The notes under the pieces: generated by a model
Seen by the model: the letters and a program-made list of their open reading frames with translations, nothing else
What the model was told of the DNA's origin: nothing
Databases searched by the model: none
In this document: positions 46,882 through 52,878 of the stretch, one piece after another
Layout: each line of letters starts with the position of its first letter
Numbering within the stretch: position 1 is the stretch's first letter
Program-made: the position numbers and the translations under genes
NCBI RefSeq assembly: GCF_030730905.1
Contig: NZ_JAVAMP010000013.1
Coordinates: forward strand, 62,001-126,000
DNA length: 64,000 nucleotides
Source: Chengkuizengella axinellae
GTDB lineage: Bacteria > Bacillota > Bacilli > Paenibacillales > KCTC-33759
Direction of reading: 5' to 3'

Positions 46882-46931
46882 AAAAAAAGAACCTTTCTTG
46901 GTTCTTGTTTTAGTGGCGGAGCTGACGGGAT
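46882..46931 (-). repeat. duplicated tRNA-Asp 3' end plus terminator, outer copy
   Basis: These 50 bp are identical to 47023-47072: the last 18 nt of tRNA-Asp (46914-46931, ATCCCGTCAGCTCCGCCA on the minus strand) with its downstream terminator hairpin AAGAACC / GGTTCTT. It lacks the rest of the tRNA. Confidence 0.9.
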
Positions 46932-47022
46932 ACTCTTCACTTCGTTTCGAGACTGCGATGTTTTCTTTTCGAAGCTTATGCTCTGACGAACCCCTTGGAT
47001 TCTTCATCCCATCATTTGCAAC
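46932..47022. repeat. non-coding core between tRNA-Asp 3'-end duplicates
   Basis: 91 bp. By eye about three quarters identical to 49674-49759, which lies in the same position behind tRNA-Glu. Shared: ACTCT-CA-TTC-TTTCGAGACT, GAAG-TTAT-CTC-GACGAACCC, GGATTCTTCATCCC. No gene recognised. Confidence 0.8.
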
Positions 47023-47047
47023 AAAAAAAGAACCTTTCTTGGTTCTT
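47023..47047 (-). terminator. terminator of tRNA-Asp
   Basis: AAGAACC / GGTTCTT, 6-nt loop, T-run of seven on the minus strand; also present in the outer duplicate at 46882-46906. Confidence 0.8.
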
Positions 47048-47054
47048 GTTTTAG

Positions 47055-47131
47055 TGGCGGAGCTGACGGGATTCGAACCCGCGATCTCCTGCGTGACAGG
47101 CAGGCATGTTAGGCCTCTACACCACAGCTCC
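47055..47131 (-). tRNA. tRNA-Asp (GTC)
   Basis: 77 nt with encoded CCA. Acceptor GGAGCTG / CAGCTCC, anticodon arm CCTGC-CTGTCAC-GCAGG (anticodon GTC), T-arm GCGGG-TTCGAAT-CCCGT. The acceptor end is duplicated 141 bp downstream. Confidence 0.95.
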
Positions 47132-47428
47132 ATATGTAAAATTTTCATATCGCAATCTAAAAGCGACAATTAAAAATATATACTATATTAGATTATCAGT
47201 CAAGCTTTTTTTTATTTTACATACTCACCAATTAAGATGAATGTACGCTAATATTAGAATATTTTAAAATCGTTTGTAGCGTTATATCCCTTGTTGATAA
47301 GGTTTTTTTTGATATTCTCTGTCACATTTCAAGTACCCATTAGCGGATATTCCTCGATACAGTACACGCGTCCAATCATCGTAATTGCAATTTGAATACA
47401 CTATTAAAAACTAAAAGGTCGTGTTAAT

Positions 47429-47950
47429 ATGGGAGTCTTTAACAAATCTATTTGTGATTGTTGCGCCTGTCCGATGCAGAGTGTTTTAGAGCAGTTGGTC
47501 GAACCGCAAACTCAAATTAATGTTATAGTCACTACACTTGGTTCTATATCTATCCTCCTTGGAACTTTTACGTTAACAAAAATCAAAGATTTCATTGCAA
47601 CTACGAGTGTGGAAATAGATATCGCAATATGTAAAATAATTACAGTTGGTTTTCAAACTCTTCCAACTAATTTTAAGTTAAAACCTGTTCGAAAGGACAT
47701 CGGTGGAGAATGCGCATGTTGTGAAGATCCGATGACGAATTTGTTAGTAGGTAAGATTGGAACAAACATCTCTATACCTTCTGGTGGAGGACCTAACGGC
47801 ATTATATCAGCAGGTGTAAAAGATGTTGGAGAAGGCATTGTTTTATTAGAAAATATTGATATGGGCGACGGTATACCAATCACACCCTTTGCTATAACTT
47901 CTACATGCTTGTTAGACGCCATAGGACCTCCTATGACTTCAACAAGTTAG
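47429..47950 (+). CDS. Cys-rich protein, probable spore-surface protein
   Basis: 173 aa with two cysteine clusters: SICDCCACPMQSVLEQLVEP at the N-terminus and GGECACCEDPMTNLLVGKIG in the middle, both Cys-rich followed by P-M and a hydrophobic helix-like stretch. The rest is beta-rich (Thr/Ile/Val) and ends GPPMTSTS. No signal peptide or membrane helix. Similar Cys-rich CxxCxCPM proteins occur in Paenibacillus-type spore-formers; spore coat or exosporium location is inference. AAAGG site 10 nt before ATG. Sits in the tRNA-flanked region. Confidence 0.6.
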   Translation: MGVFNKSICDCCACPMQSVLEQLVEPQTQINVIVTTLGSISILLGTFTLTKIKDFIATTSVEIDIAICKIITVGFQTLPTNFKLKPVRKDIGGECACCEDPMTNLLVGKIGTNISIPSGGGPNGIISAGVKDVGEGIVLLENIDMGDGIPITPFAITSTCLLDAIGPPMTSTS

Positions 47951-48330
47951 TTTACTTTTCCATGGGTGTCTAAAAAAGGGCTTAAATATGTACGTAACCT
48001 CACTTACATTATATTAAAACCACTTACGTATCAACACTGGAAGATGTCATGACATCATAACAACTAGTTTATGTTCGGTAGGGGTGGAGGGCTTCAACCT
48101 CTAGTAGTCCCCTCCCTTCTTCCGTTAAATGTACATTGATCTCCTCTTGTTCTAACTTTTAGATTAATTTGTATCACTAGGTTTGATTTATGCCACCCTC
48201 CTTCCCATTTCACTTTAGTTTTGTCCTTCCAATGTCTAAACCAACCGTAACCATTTAACTCGCTCCCTACATATTAGATAGATAATATCTTTTCGCATTT
48301 GTTAACAGTGTCTGAGTTACGGCTTGTCCA
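47951..48330. other. non-coding stretch before the XRE gene
   Basis: 380 bp without a supported gene. A GC-richer segment at 48080-48120 (GGAGGG ... CCCTCC) is a possible weak terminator for the Cys-rich gene. Confidence 0.4.
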
Positions 48331-48353
48331 TTATGTACAATTTTTGTACATAA
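48331..48353. promoter_or_regulatory. 23-bp perfect palindrome, probable XRE operator
   Basis: TTATGTACAA-TTT-TTGTACATAA with 10-bp arms, 55 bp before the XRE gene start. Placement suggests autoregulation. Confidence 0.6.
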
Positions 48354-48407
48354 AAAGTATAAAAATTTTTGTTTTTGTCCATGATGAAAAATAAGAGAGG
48401 TGATAGC

Positions 48408-48641
48408 ATGTTAGGAGCATGGGGAAAAACAGGTAGGAAACGCACAAGATTAGGGAAATGGTTGGATAAAAAAAAGATCACACAAATTCAGTTTTCCAAA
48501 GAGGCTAATATACATAGACATACGATGTCTAATTTATGTAATGATGATGATTTCATGCCACAACAAAAAACCAGGGATAAGGTCATAAAGCATGCAAAGA
48601 AAATAGATCCTAAAGTTAGAGAAAAAGATTTATGGGGATGA
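48408..48641 (+). CDS. XRE-family small HTH regulator
   Basis: 77 aa from ATG at 48408 behind GAGAGGTG; the longer frame starts without a site. HTH: RLGKWLDKKKITQIQFSKEA followed by NIHRHTMSNLCNDDDFMP, like a Cro/CI domain with the recognition helix RHTMSNLC. C-terminal tail basic then KDLWG. Short regulator typical of mobile elements and their remnants. Followed 42 bp later by a zinc-ribbon peptide gene. Confidence 0.8.
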   Translation: MLGAWGKTGRKRTRLGKWLDKKKITQIQFSKEANIHRHTMSNLCNDDDFMPQQKTRDKVIKHAKKIDPKVREKDLWG

Positions 48642-48683
48642 AAACTTATCAATTTTGGAATTTATGAAAAGGGGAAATGATAA

Positions 48684-48797
48684 ATGAAATGTTTATACTG
48701 TAAAAAGAAGCTTAGTAAGAAACAAGACTTTTGCAATAATAAATGTAAAAAATTAAAAATAAAAAGAAACATGGAGCAATTATTATCTTACTGTTAA
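48684..48797 (+). CDS. 37-aa zinc-finger peptide, unknown
   Basis: MKCLYCKKKLSKKQDFCNNK start: CLYC plus CNNKC make a CxxC-x(10)-CxxxC metal site, very basic. AAAAGGGG site before ATG. Probably co-transcribed with the XRE gene. Too short to place in a family. Confidence 0.5.
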   Translation: MKCLYCKKKLSKKQDFCNNKCKKLKIKRNMEQLLSYC

Positions 48798-48897
48798 ATA
48801 AATTTGTAAAATATTAGGAGTTTAATATGCTAGAATAGTACTTTATACGACAAAACTAGTATGCTGTTTATGGAAAATGGTTTCACTAGGGATGAAG

Positions 48898-48937
48898 CCT
48901 AACCACTGACTTTGGTTGGTGGTTCTTTCTTTGTCAA
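48898..48937 (+). terminator. terminator-like hairpin after the XRE/zinc-peptide pair
   Basis: AACCAC / GTGGTT with 12-nt loop then CTTTCTTT. Confidence 0.45.
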
Positions 48938-48944
48938 AATTAAC

Positions 48945-49037
48945 CTATAAATAAAATCTGGTTGGCATTCTGCGTCTTGCATCTGAGTAGTTGTATAAGA
49001 TTCGTAATCCTTTTCTCTCTAGGTCGGTAAGCATCAT
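48945..49037 (-). pseudogene. truncated second copy of the small wHTH gene
   Basis: MMLTDLERKGLRILYNYSDA then RRRMPT, closely matching the first 26 residues of the gene at 46560-46790 (LTDLERKVLRILYNFSATRR), then RFYL and a stop. The rest of the domain is absent. Evidence of a duplication of the flank of this region. Confidence 0.8.
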
Positions 49038-49175
49038 GAAACCCCACTATATCATTAAACTTGATCCATTCGAATCATCTTCTGATTCTAATTTTATTTT
49101 TCTAAGCTGAGTATCAAATTTAGTTACTATTCCAAATTTCAAAGTATTCTCTCCAAAAATCAACCTAGATTTTAA

Positions 49176-49415
49176 ATTTTTATTCAAGAACGTCTTGGGC
49201 ACTCTAATTATAAAATAACAACAGATACTTATGCTCATATTACAAAAAAAATAAGCAGACAAACTGCGGAAAAATTCGACTCGTTAAATCCATTTACAAA
49301 AAAGAGGTTCCCAATTCGTCCCCATTACCGTATTTTATCATTCGAATATATTAAACCACTAAAAGAAACATCGACAGAAAACATCAAAAAAACCCTTATA
49401 AACAAAGGGTTCTAA
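49176..49415 (+). pseudogene. C-terminal remnant of a tyrosine recombinase (phage-type integrase)
   Basis: An 80-codon open stretch without start or site reads IQERLGHSNYKITTDTYAHI then TKKISRQTAEKFDSLNPF. LGHS and TDTYAHI are the box with the conserved His and the catalytic Tyr of tyrosine recombinases. Upstream of 49176 the frame has stops and homology fades. The tail runs into the tRNA-Leu terminator. A relic of an element that used one of these tRNAs as attachment site. Confidence 0.72.
49388..49412 (-). terminator. terminator of the tRNA-Glu/Leu unit
   Basis: AACCCTT / AAGGGTT hairpin with a run of seven T on the minus strand. Confidence 0.75.
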
Positions 49416-49428
49416 CGTTTAATATGTA

Positions 49429-49514
49429 TGGTGCGGTCGAGAGGACTCGAACCTCCACGGGCGTACGCCCACTACCCCCTCAAGGTAGCGTGTCTGCCAT
49501 TCCACCACGACCGC
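49429..49514 (-). tRNA. tRNA-Leu (GAG)
   Basis: 86 nt, class II with long variable arm (TGGGCGTACGCCCG). Acceptor GCGGTCG / CGACCGC, anticodon arm CTACC-TTGAGGG-GGTAG (GAG), T-arm GAGG-TTCGAGT-CCTC, encoded CCA. Confidence 0.95.
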
Positions 49515-49647
49515 ATAAAAAGGTTGATAAGAAAAAAAATAACGGTGATCTTACGGTAATATTCTTCTTGTTTCACTGAATCATGATGACGAAGAATATA
49601 TCCGATAAACCTTCCGTACTCTTTTAGAAAATTATATGCCTGATGAT

Positions 49648-49673
49648 AATTTTGTTGGTGACCCGTACGGGAT
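49648..49673 (-). repeat. duplicated tRNA-Glu 3' end, outer copy
   Basis: 26 bp identical to 49760-49785; includes the last 18 nt of tRNA-Glu (49656-49673, ATCCCGTACGGGTCACCA on the minus strand). Breakpoint in the T-arm is at the same base as in the tRNA-Asp duplicate. Confidence 0.9.
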
Positions 49674-49759
49674 ACTCTCCATTTCATTTCGAGACTTTGA
49701 TGTAATCTCTATTGAAGATTATACTCCGACGAACCCTGGGATTCTTCATCCCTAATGTC
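49674..49759. repeat. non-coding core between tRNA-Glu 3'-end duplicates
   Basis: 86 bp homologous to 46932-47022. Contains GGGAT-tcttc-ATCCC as a small hairpin near one end and GACGAACCCTGGGATTC. No open frame of its own. Confidence 0.8.
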
Positions 49760-49767
49760 AATTTTGT

Positions 49768-49842
49768 TGGTGACCCGTACGGGATTCGAACCCGTGTTAC
49801 CGCCGTGAAAGGGCGGTGTCTTAACCGCTTGACCAACGGGCC
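49768..49842 (-). tRNA. tRNA-Glu (TTC)
   Basis: 75 nt with CCA. Acceptor GGCCCGT / ACGGGTC, anticodon arm CCGCC-CTTTCAC-GGCGG (TTC), T-arm ACGGG-TTCGAAT-CCCGT. Transcribed ahead of tRNA-Leu on the same strand, with the duplicated 3' end and core between them. Confidence 0.95.
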
Positions 49843-49984
49843 ATGTTTTTGACGACAAGGATTATTATAACTCATACAAAAGATCTTGTCTAGATAAAAT
49901 TTAAATTTTTTTTTGTTTTTTTTAAACTTTGTCTAACTATATTATTTAGTAACATGGTTAAATCCTTTACTAAAAAAGAAATTC

Positions 49985-50025
49985 CTAACTTTCAGTGGCG
50001 TTTTTATATTCCCACTGAAAGTTAG
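49985..50025. repeat. dispersed hairpin repeat, copy 2
   Basis: Perfect 14-bp arms CTAACTTTCAGTGG / CCACTGAAAGTTAG around 13 nt. Related to 36951-36990. May also terminate the stalk-protein gene. Confidence 0.6.
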
Positions 50026-50081
50026 ATGAGCATATCATGGAAAAAAATCAGGCTGTGTCTTACAGTGTGTTCGTGATAAAT

Positions 50082-51110
50082 TTACCTTTCAATTAAAATG
50101 ACATCAGCTGTTCCTATTGGAGGTAAACTTTTTGTTACTCTAGGTCCAAAAAAAGCGTATACTTTTGTACCTTCACTAAGTTCATCAAACGAGAGTTCCT
50201 TCTGATCCTCTAAATTAATTATAACTGTAGTTTCAGAAATATTTAGTTTGATTTCATCATATCCATGTTCCCCTATCTTTTGGCCTAATACAGTGAATTG
50301 AGGTACTTCATCTACAATTTTCATTTCAGAAATCGTTCCAACTGTACCTTGCTGCTGATCTATCACGGTCCCATTCACAATTATTTTTTGTGCATTTGTC
50401 ATTGGAGGTATACTCATTGTCATGATAAGATCATGTTCTACCTGAATTTCTGCACCTAAAGACAAGTCGTTGATAGTTAATCTTTTTCCATCTTCAGAAA
50501 TAATCTGAGTTTGATCTGAAATGACCAACGAAACACCATATTCAAACCCATTTATTTCAACTAAGGTCGTTTGATCATTCTGAGTTGAAATACTAGTAAT
50601 TACTCCTGTTTCAGTATTCACATCTTGTTCTGAATCTTGATCTACCTCCTGAATTGATACAATTCCTGTATCAGAAATGGAAAGACTAGCAAGCAGTTTG
50701 CTCTTAATATAATCTATATCAACATAAACTATTCCTGATCTGAATTCGTATGAGAAGTTTTGTATTTCTTGATCAATAATTAACTCTAACTTATTATTTT
50801 CTTTTAATAATTCTACTGTTTTTAGCTGATCATCCCAGATTACCTCGTAATCAAGTGCAGTGGCGACAGCTCTTAAAGGAATCATCAAAATATTGTTCTT
50901 GTTTAAGTAAGGAGTTGCTTCATTAGAAAGAAAACTTCCATTTACTTCAACCTTGTATGGCATATTTTGAGTTGTATAAAGTTCAATTTGAAAATCTTCT
51001 TCATTCAAATTAGAAATTGGATTTATGTTTCCTGTATTGGCATATGTACTATTTCCAATCGTTAAAAGTGTACCTAATAAAGTGATACTAAACAGCTTTG
51101 CATGTTTCAT
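50082..51110 (-). CDS. secreted copper-amine-oxidase-N-domain (stalk) protein
   Basis: 342 aa. Signal peptide 1-24 (KLFSITLLGTLLTIGNSTYA). Residues about 50-155 match the Cu_amine_oxidN1 stalk domain: VNGSFLSNEATPYLNKNNIL, MIPLRAVATALDYEVIWDDQ, VELLKENNKLELIIDQ. The rest (170-342) is beta-rich with repeated VITSIS/ILVNGTV-like segments and TMSIPPMTNAQKI. No oxidase catalytic domain. Such domains are common cell-surface modules in Paenibacillus. GAAGGGAAG site. Function unknown. Confidence 0.8.
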   Translation of the reverse strand: MKHAKLFSITLLGTLLTIGNSTYANTGNINPISNLNEEDFQIELYTTQNMPYKVEVNGSFLSNEATPYLNKNNILMIPLRAVATALDYEVIWDDQLKTVELLKENNKLELIIDQEIQNFSYEFRSGIVYVDIDYIKSKLLASLSISDTGIVSIQEVDQDSEQDVNTETGVITSISTQNDQTTLVEINGFEYGVSLVISDQTQIISEDGKRLTINDLSLGAEIQVEHDLIMTMSIPPMTNAQKIIVNGTVIDQQQGTVGTISEMKIVDEVPQFTVLGQKIGEHGYDEIKLNISETTVIINLEDQKELSFDELSEGTKVYAFFGPRVTKSLPPIGTADVILIER

Positions 51111-51213
51111 GATGTTTTTCTTCCCTTCAAGAAATTTTATTTAGACATATCCTAGACGGTATCTTTTCAAGAAAGGTTGCACTAATCTCAAATCTTATAT
51201 TGCAAAAAATAAA

Positions 51214-51244
51214 CGCAAAAAAACCACTGACTTGTCAGTGGTTA
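51214..51244 (-). terminator. terminator of the tRNA-Asn/Ser unit
   Basis: Perfect 10-bp stem AACCACTGAC / GTCAGTGGTT with 2-nt apex and TTTTTTT on the minus strand. Confidence 0.85.
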
Positions 51245-51257
51245 CTTTATGTATAAG

Positions 51258-51348
51258 TGGCGGAGAGAGTGGGATTCGAACCCACGCACGCATTACACGA
51301 CTACTCCCTTAGCAGAGGAGCCCCTTATAGCCACTTGGGTATCTCTCC
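51258..51348 (-). tRNA. tRNA-Ser (GCT)
   Basis: 91 nt, class II. Acceptor GGAGAGA / TCTCTCC, anticodon arm CTCCT-CTGCTAA-GGGAG (GCT), T-arm GTGGG-TTCGAAT-CCCAC, encoded CCA. One nucleotide after tRNA-Asn. Confidence 0.95.
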
Positions 51349-51349
51349 T

Positions 51350-51425
51350 TGGCTCCCCGAACAGGACTCGAACCTGTGACAACTCGGTTAACAGCCGAGT
51401 GCTCTACCAACTGAGCTATCAGGGA
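51350..51425 (-). tRNA. tRNA-Asn (GTT)
   Basis: 76 nt with CCA. Acceptor TCCCTGA / TCGGGGA (one G-T pair), anticodon arm CTCGG-CTGTTAA-CCGAG (GTT), T-arm ACAGG-TTCGAGT-CCTGT. The Asn-Ser order after sprT matches B. subtilis trnS. Confidence 0.95.
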
Positions 51426-51443
51426 AGGACAATAAATAATTTA

Positions 51444-51920
51444 TCATGTTTTTTGATTATAGTCAAGTGGGATTAACTTCAATTTTCCTTTGCATTTTCC
51501 ACAGACGTATTTTGAGACATCCATTTTTCTTTTTCTCAAGTAGGTTGTCCCACATTTTAAACAGGTTAATTGATAGCGGTAAGCCTTTTTAGCCCGAGCA
51601 TCATTTAAAGGTCGGCAATATCTAGTTCCTCCAACTTCTTTTAATAATTGTTTAAAATCAGCATCACGATGTTTGTATCCTCTATTTAATAAATGCAGAT
51701 GATAATGGCAAAGTTCATGTTTAATCACTTTTTCAGTCTCTTCTTTTCCAAATTGATGATAATACTGCCAACTAATATCTATATTGTGAGATTTAATAAA
51801 GTATCTGCCACCAGTAGCTCGCAGCCTACGATTGAATGTAGCTTTATGTAAAAATGGTCGTCCAAAAAATTGAAGCGATATTTGCTCAATCCAGCTCTGT
51901 AGTTGTTTATCGTCCAACAC
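51444..51920 (-). CDS. sprT: SprT-like metal-dependent protein (YdcK)
   Basis: 158 aa. Metalloprotease-like H68-E-L-C-H72 (VIKHELCHYHLH), preceded by NRRLRATGGRYFIKSHNID, and a C-terminal zinc ribbon CLKCGTTYLRKRKMD ... CGKCKGKLKLIP. Same family as B. subtilis YdcK; role unknown, SprT relatives elsewhere act in DNA-protein crosslink repair. Start is GTG at 51920 or the adjacent TTG at 51917 behind GGGGGAG; the latter is better spaced. Directly upstream of the tRNA-Asn gene. Confidence 0.92.
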   Translation of the reverse strand: MLDDKQLQSWIEQISLQFFGRPFLHKATFNRRLRATGGRYFIKSHNIDISWQYYHQFGKEETEKVIKHELCHYHLHLLNRGYKHRDADFKQLLKEVGGTRYCRPLNDARAKKAYRYQLTCLKCGTTYLRKRKMDVSKYVCGKCKGKLKLIPLDYNQKT

Positions 51921-52137
51921 ATCTCCCCCGCTTCTAAAATTTCCTACAATTTATATACAACCTATACTTAGCTAACTATACACAAGAAATATTAAATACT
52001 CCGATTTGAAGTCAAATGCTTGTTATTCTATTCTCCCAAAACTATTGCAACTTTTTTTCAGTGTGTATACTTGAATTTTAACTTATAACTAAGTTAAACT
52101 GTCAAGTAAAAGGATTTAACGTGAGAGGGGAATACTG

Positions 52138-52491
52138 ATGACTCAGTTCAAATATGTGATTTTGCAATTAGATGAAAAAATTGAATTTGTAGAAATGCCT
52201 TCTACTCATGCATATCAGTTAAGTGCATTAAATCGTAGACTACATAAGGAACTTGATAAGCTAACAGCTGATAATGCACCTAAACTTCCTATCGCTATTG
52301 CTGAATGTGACAACCTAGAATCCATTCAGGAAGGAATTAAGATTACGGATGGTTTAACATATATGTCTGGATTAGAAAAGGAGTTTTCAAGTACAGAGGA
52401 AACCTCCTATCCATTAATTTCTCTTCTTACTGAAATAAGAGCTCTCCTAGCCCAGCTAGAACAGTGGTATGAAGAAGAAGTTGAAGCTTAA
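52138..52491 (+). CDS. conserved-looking hypothetical protein, 117 aa
   Basis: Soluble acidic protein with GAGAGGGG before ATG. N-terminal beta strand FKYVILQLDEKIEFVEMPST, helix with LSALNRRLHKELDKLTAD, C-terminal helix SLLTEIRALLAQLEQWYEEE. No motif recognised. Lies between sprT and cmpA, divergent from sprT. Confidence 0.7.
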   Translation: MTQFKYVILQLDEKIEFVEMPSTHAYQLSALNRRLHKELDKLTADNAPKLPIAIAECDNLESIQEGIKITDGLTYMSGLEKEFSSTEETSYPLISLLTEIRALLAQLEQWYEEEVEA

Positions 52492-52641
52492 AACTTATTA
52501 TACAGACATGCACAATCCGCCTCTGATCCCATAAATTAATTTTAATACACTATTTCTTCCTTTGACTCAAATTTTCTCCAATAAAAAGAGAGTTTAAGTA
52601 AGTTATTACGGGATAAGAACTTTTTGGAGGTGGATTGTGAT

Positions 52642-52761
52642 ATGCCAAATTGGTTTTATAATCAATTAATACGCGCTTACCGAAATAAGGATAAACGAAA
52701 AGTTCAGCTGTTGAATGAATGCTGGTTTTTTTACAACCAACTCGAGAAAAAAACAGAATAA
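52642..52761 (+). CDS. cmpA: cortex morphogenetic protein CmpA
   Basis: 39 aa: MPNWFYNQLIRAYRNKDKRK then VQLLNECWFFYNQLEK. The MPNW start and LNECWFFY core are those of B. subtilis CmpA, a small sporulation protein that, with ClpXP, removes defective SpoIVA and restrains cortex assembly. Genomic position beside sprT and tex matches too. GGAGGTG site upstream, somewhat far (11 nt). Expected to be sigma-E dependent; no promoter asserted. Confidence 0.88.
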   Translation: MPNWFYNQLIRAYRNKDKRKVQLLNECWFFYNQLEKKTE

Positions 52762-52778
52762 TATGGATTCTTTCATTT

Positions 52779-52829
52779 AAAAACACCTGATAACTATTCG
52801 TTTTTCACGATAGTTACCAGGTGTTTTTA
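52779..52829. terminator. bidirectional terminator between cmpA and tex
   Basis: AAAAACACCTG-TAACTAT / ATAGTTA-CAGGTGTTTTT with one mismatch and a 12-nt loop. Confidence 0.85.
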
Positions 52830-52878
52830 TTCATTCAATCAATATTTTTAGGATAAGTTTACACTTCACTATAGAAGC

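Noticed and set aside
46858-47169. 103-codon minus-strand frame across the tRNA-Asp repeats
   Set aside because: It runs through a tRNA gene and its duplicated end; its repeated peptide VSSATKTRTKKGSFF is just the translated tRNA end and terminator.
49047-49262. 71-codon minus-strand frame opposite the integrase relic
   Set aside because: TTG start without a ribosome-binding site, no motif, antisense to a better-supported remnant.
49684-49875. 63-codon minus-strand frame across tRNA-Glu and the core
   Set aside because: Overlaps the tRNA entirely; the peptide similarity to the tRNA-Asp locus (GMKNPR, VSKR) comes from the shared non-coding core.
51249-51476. 75-codon frame across tRNA-Ser and tRNA-Asn
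   Set aside because: Antisense translation of two tRNA genes (typical RREWDSNPR pattern), a known annotation artefact.
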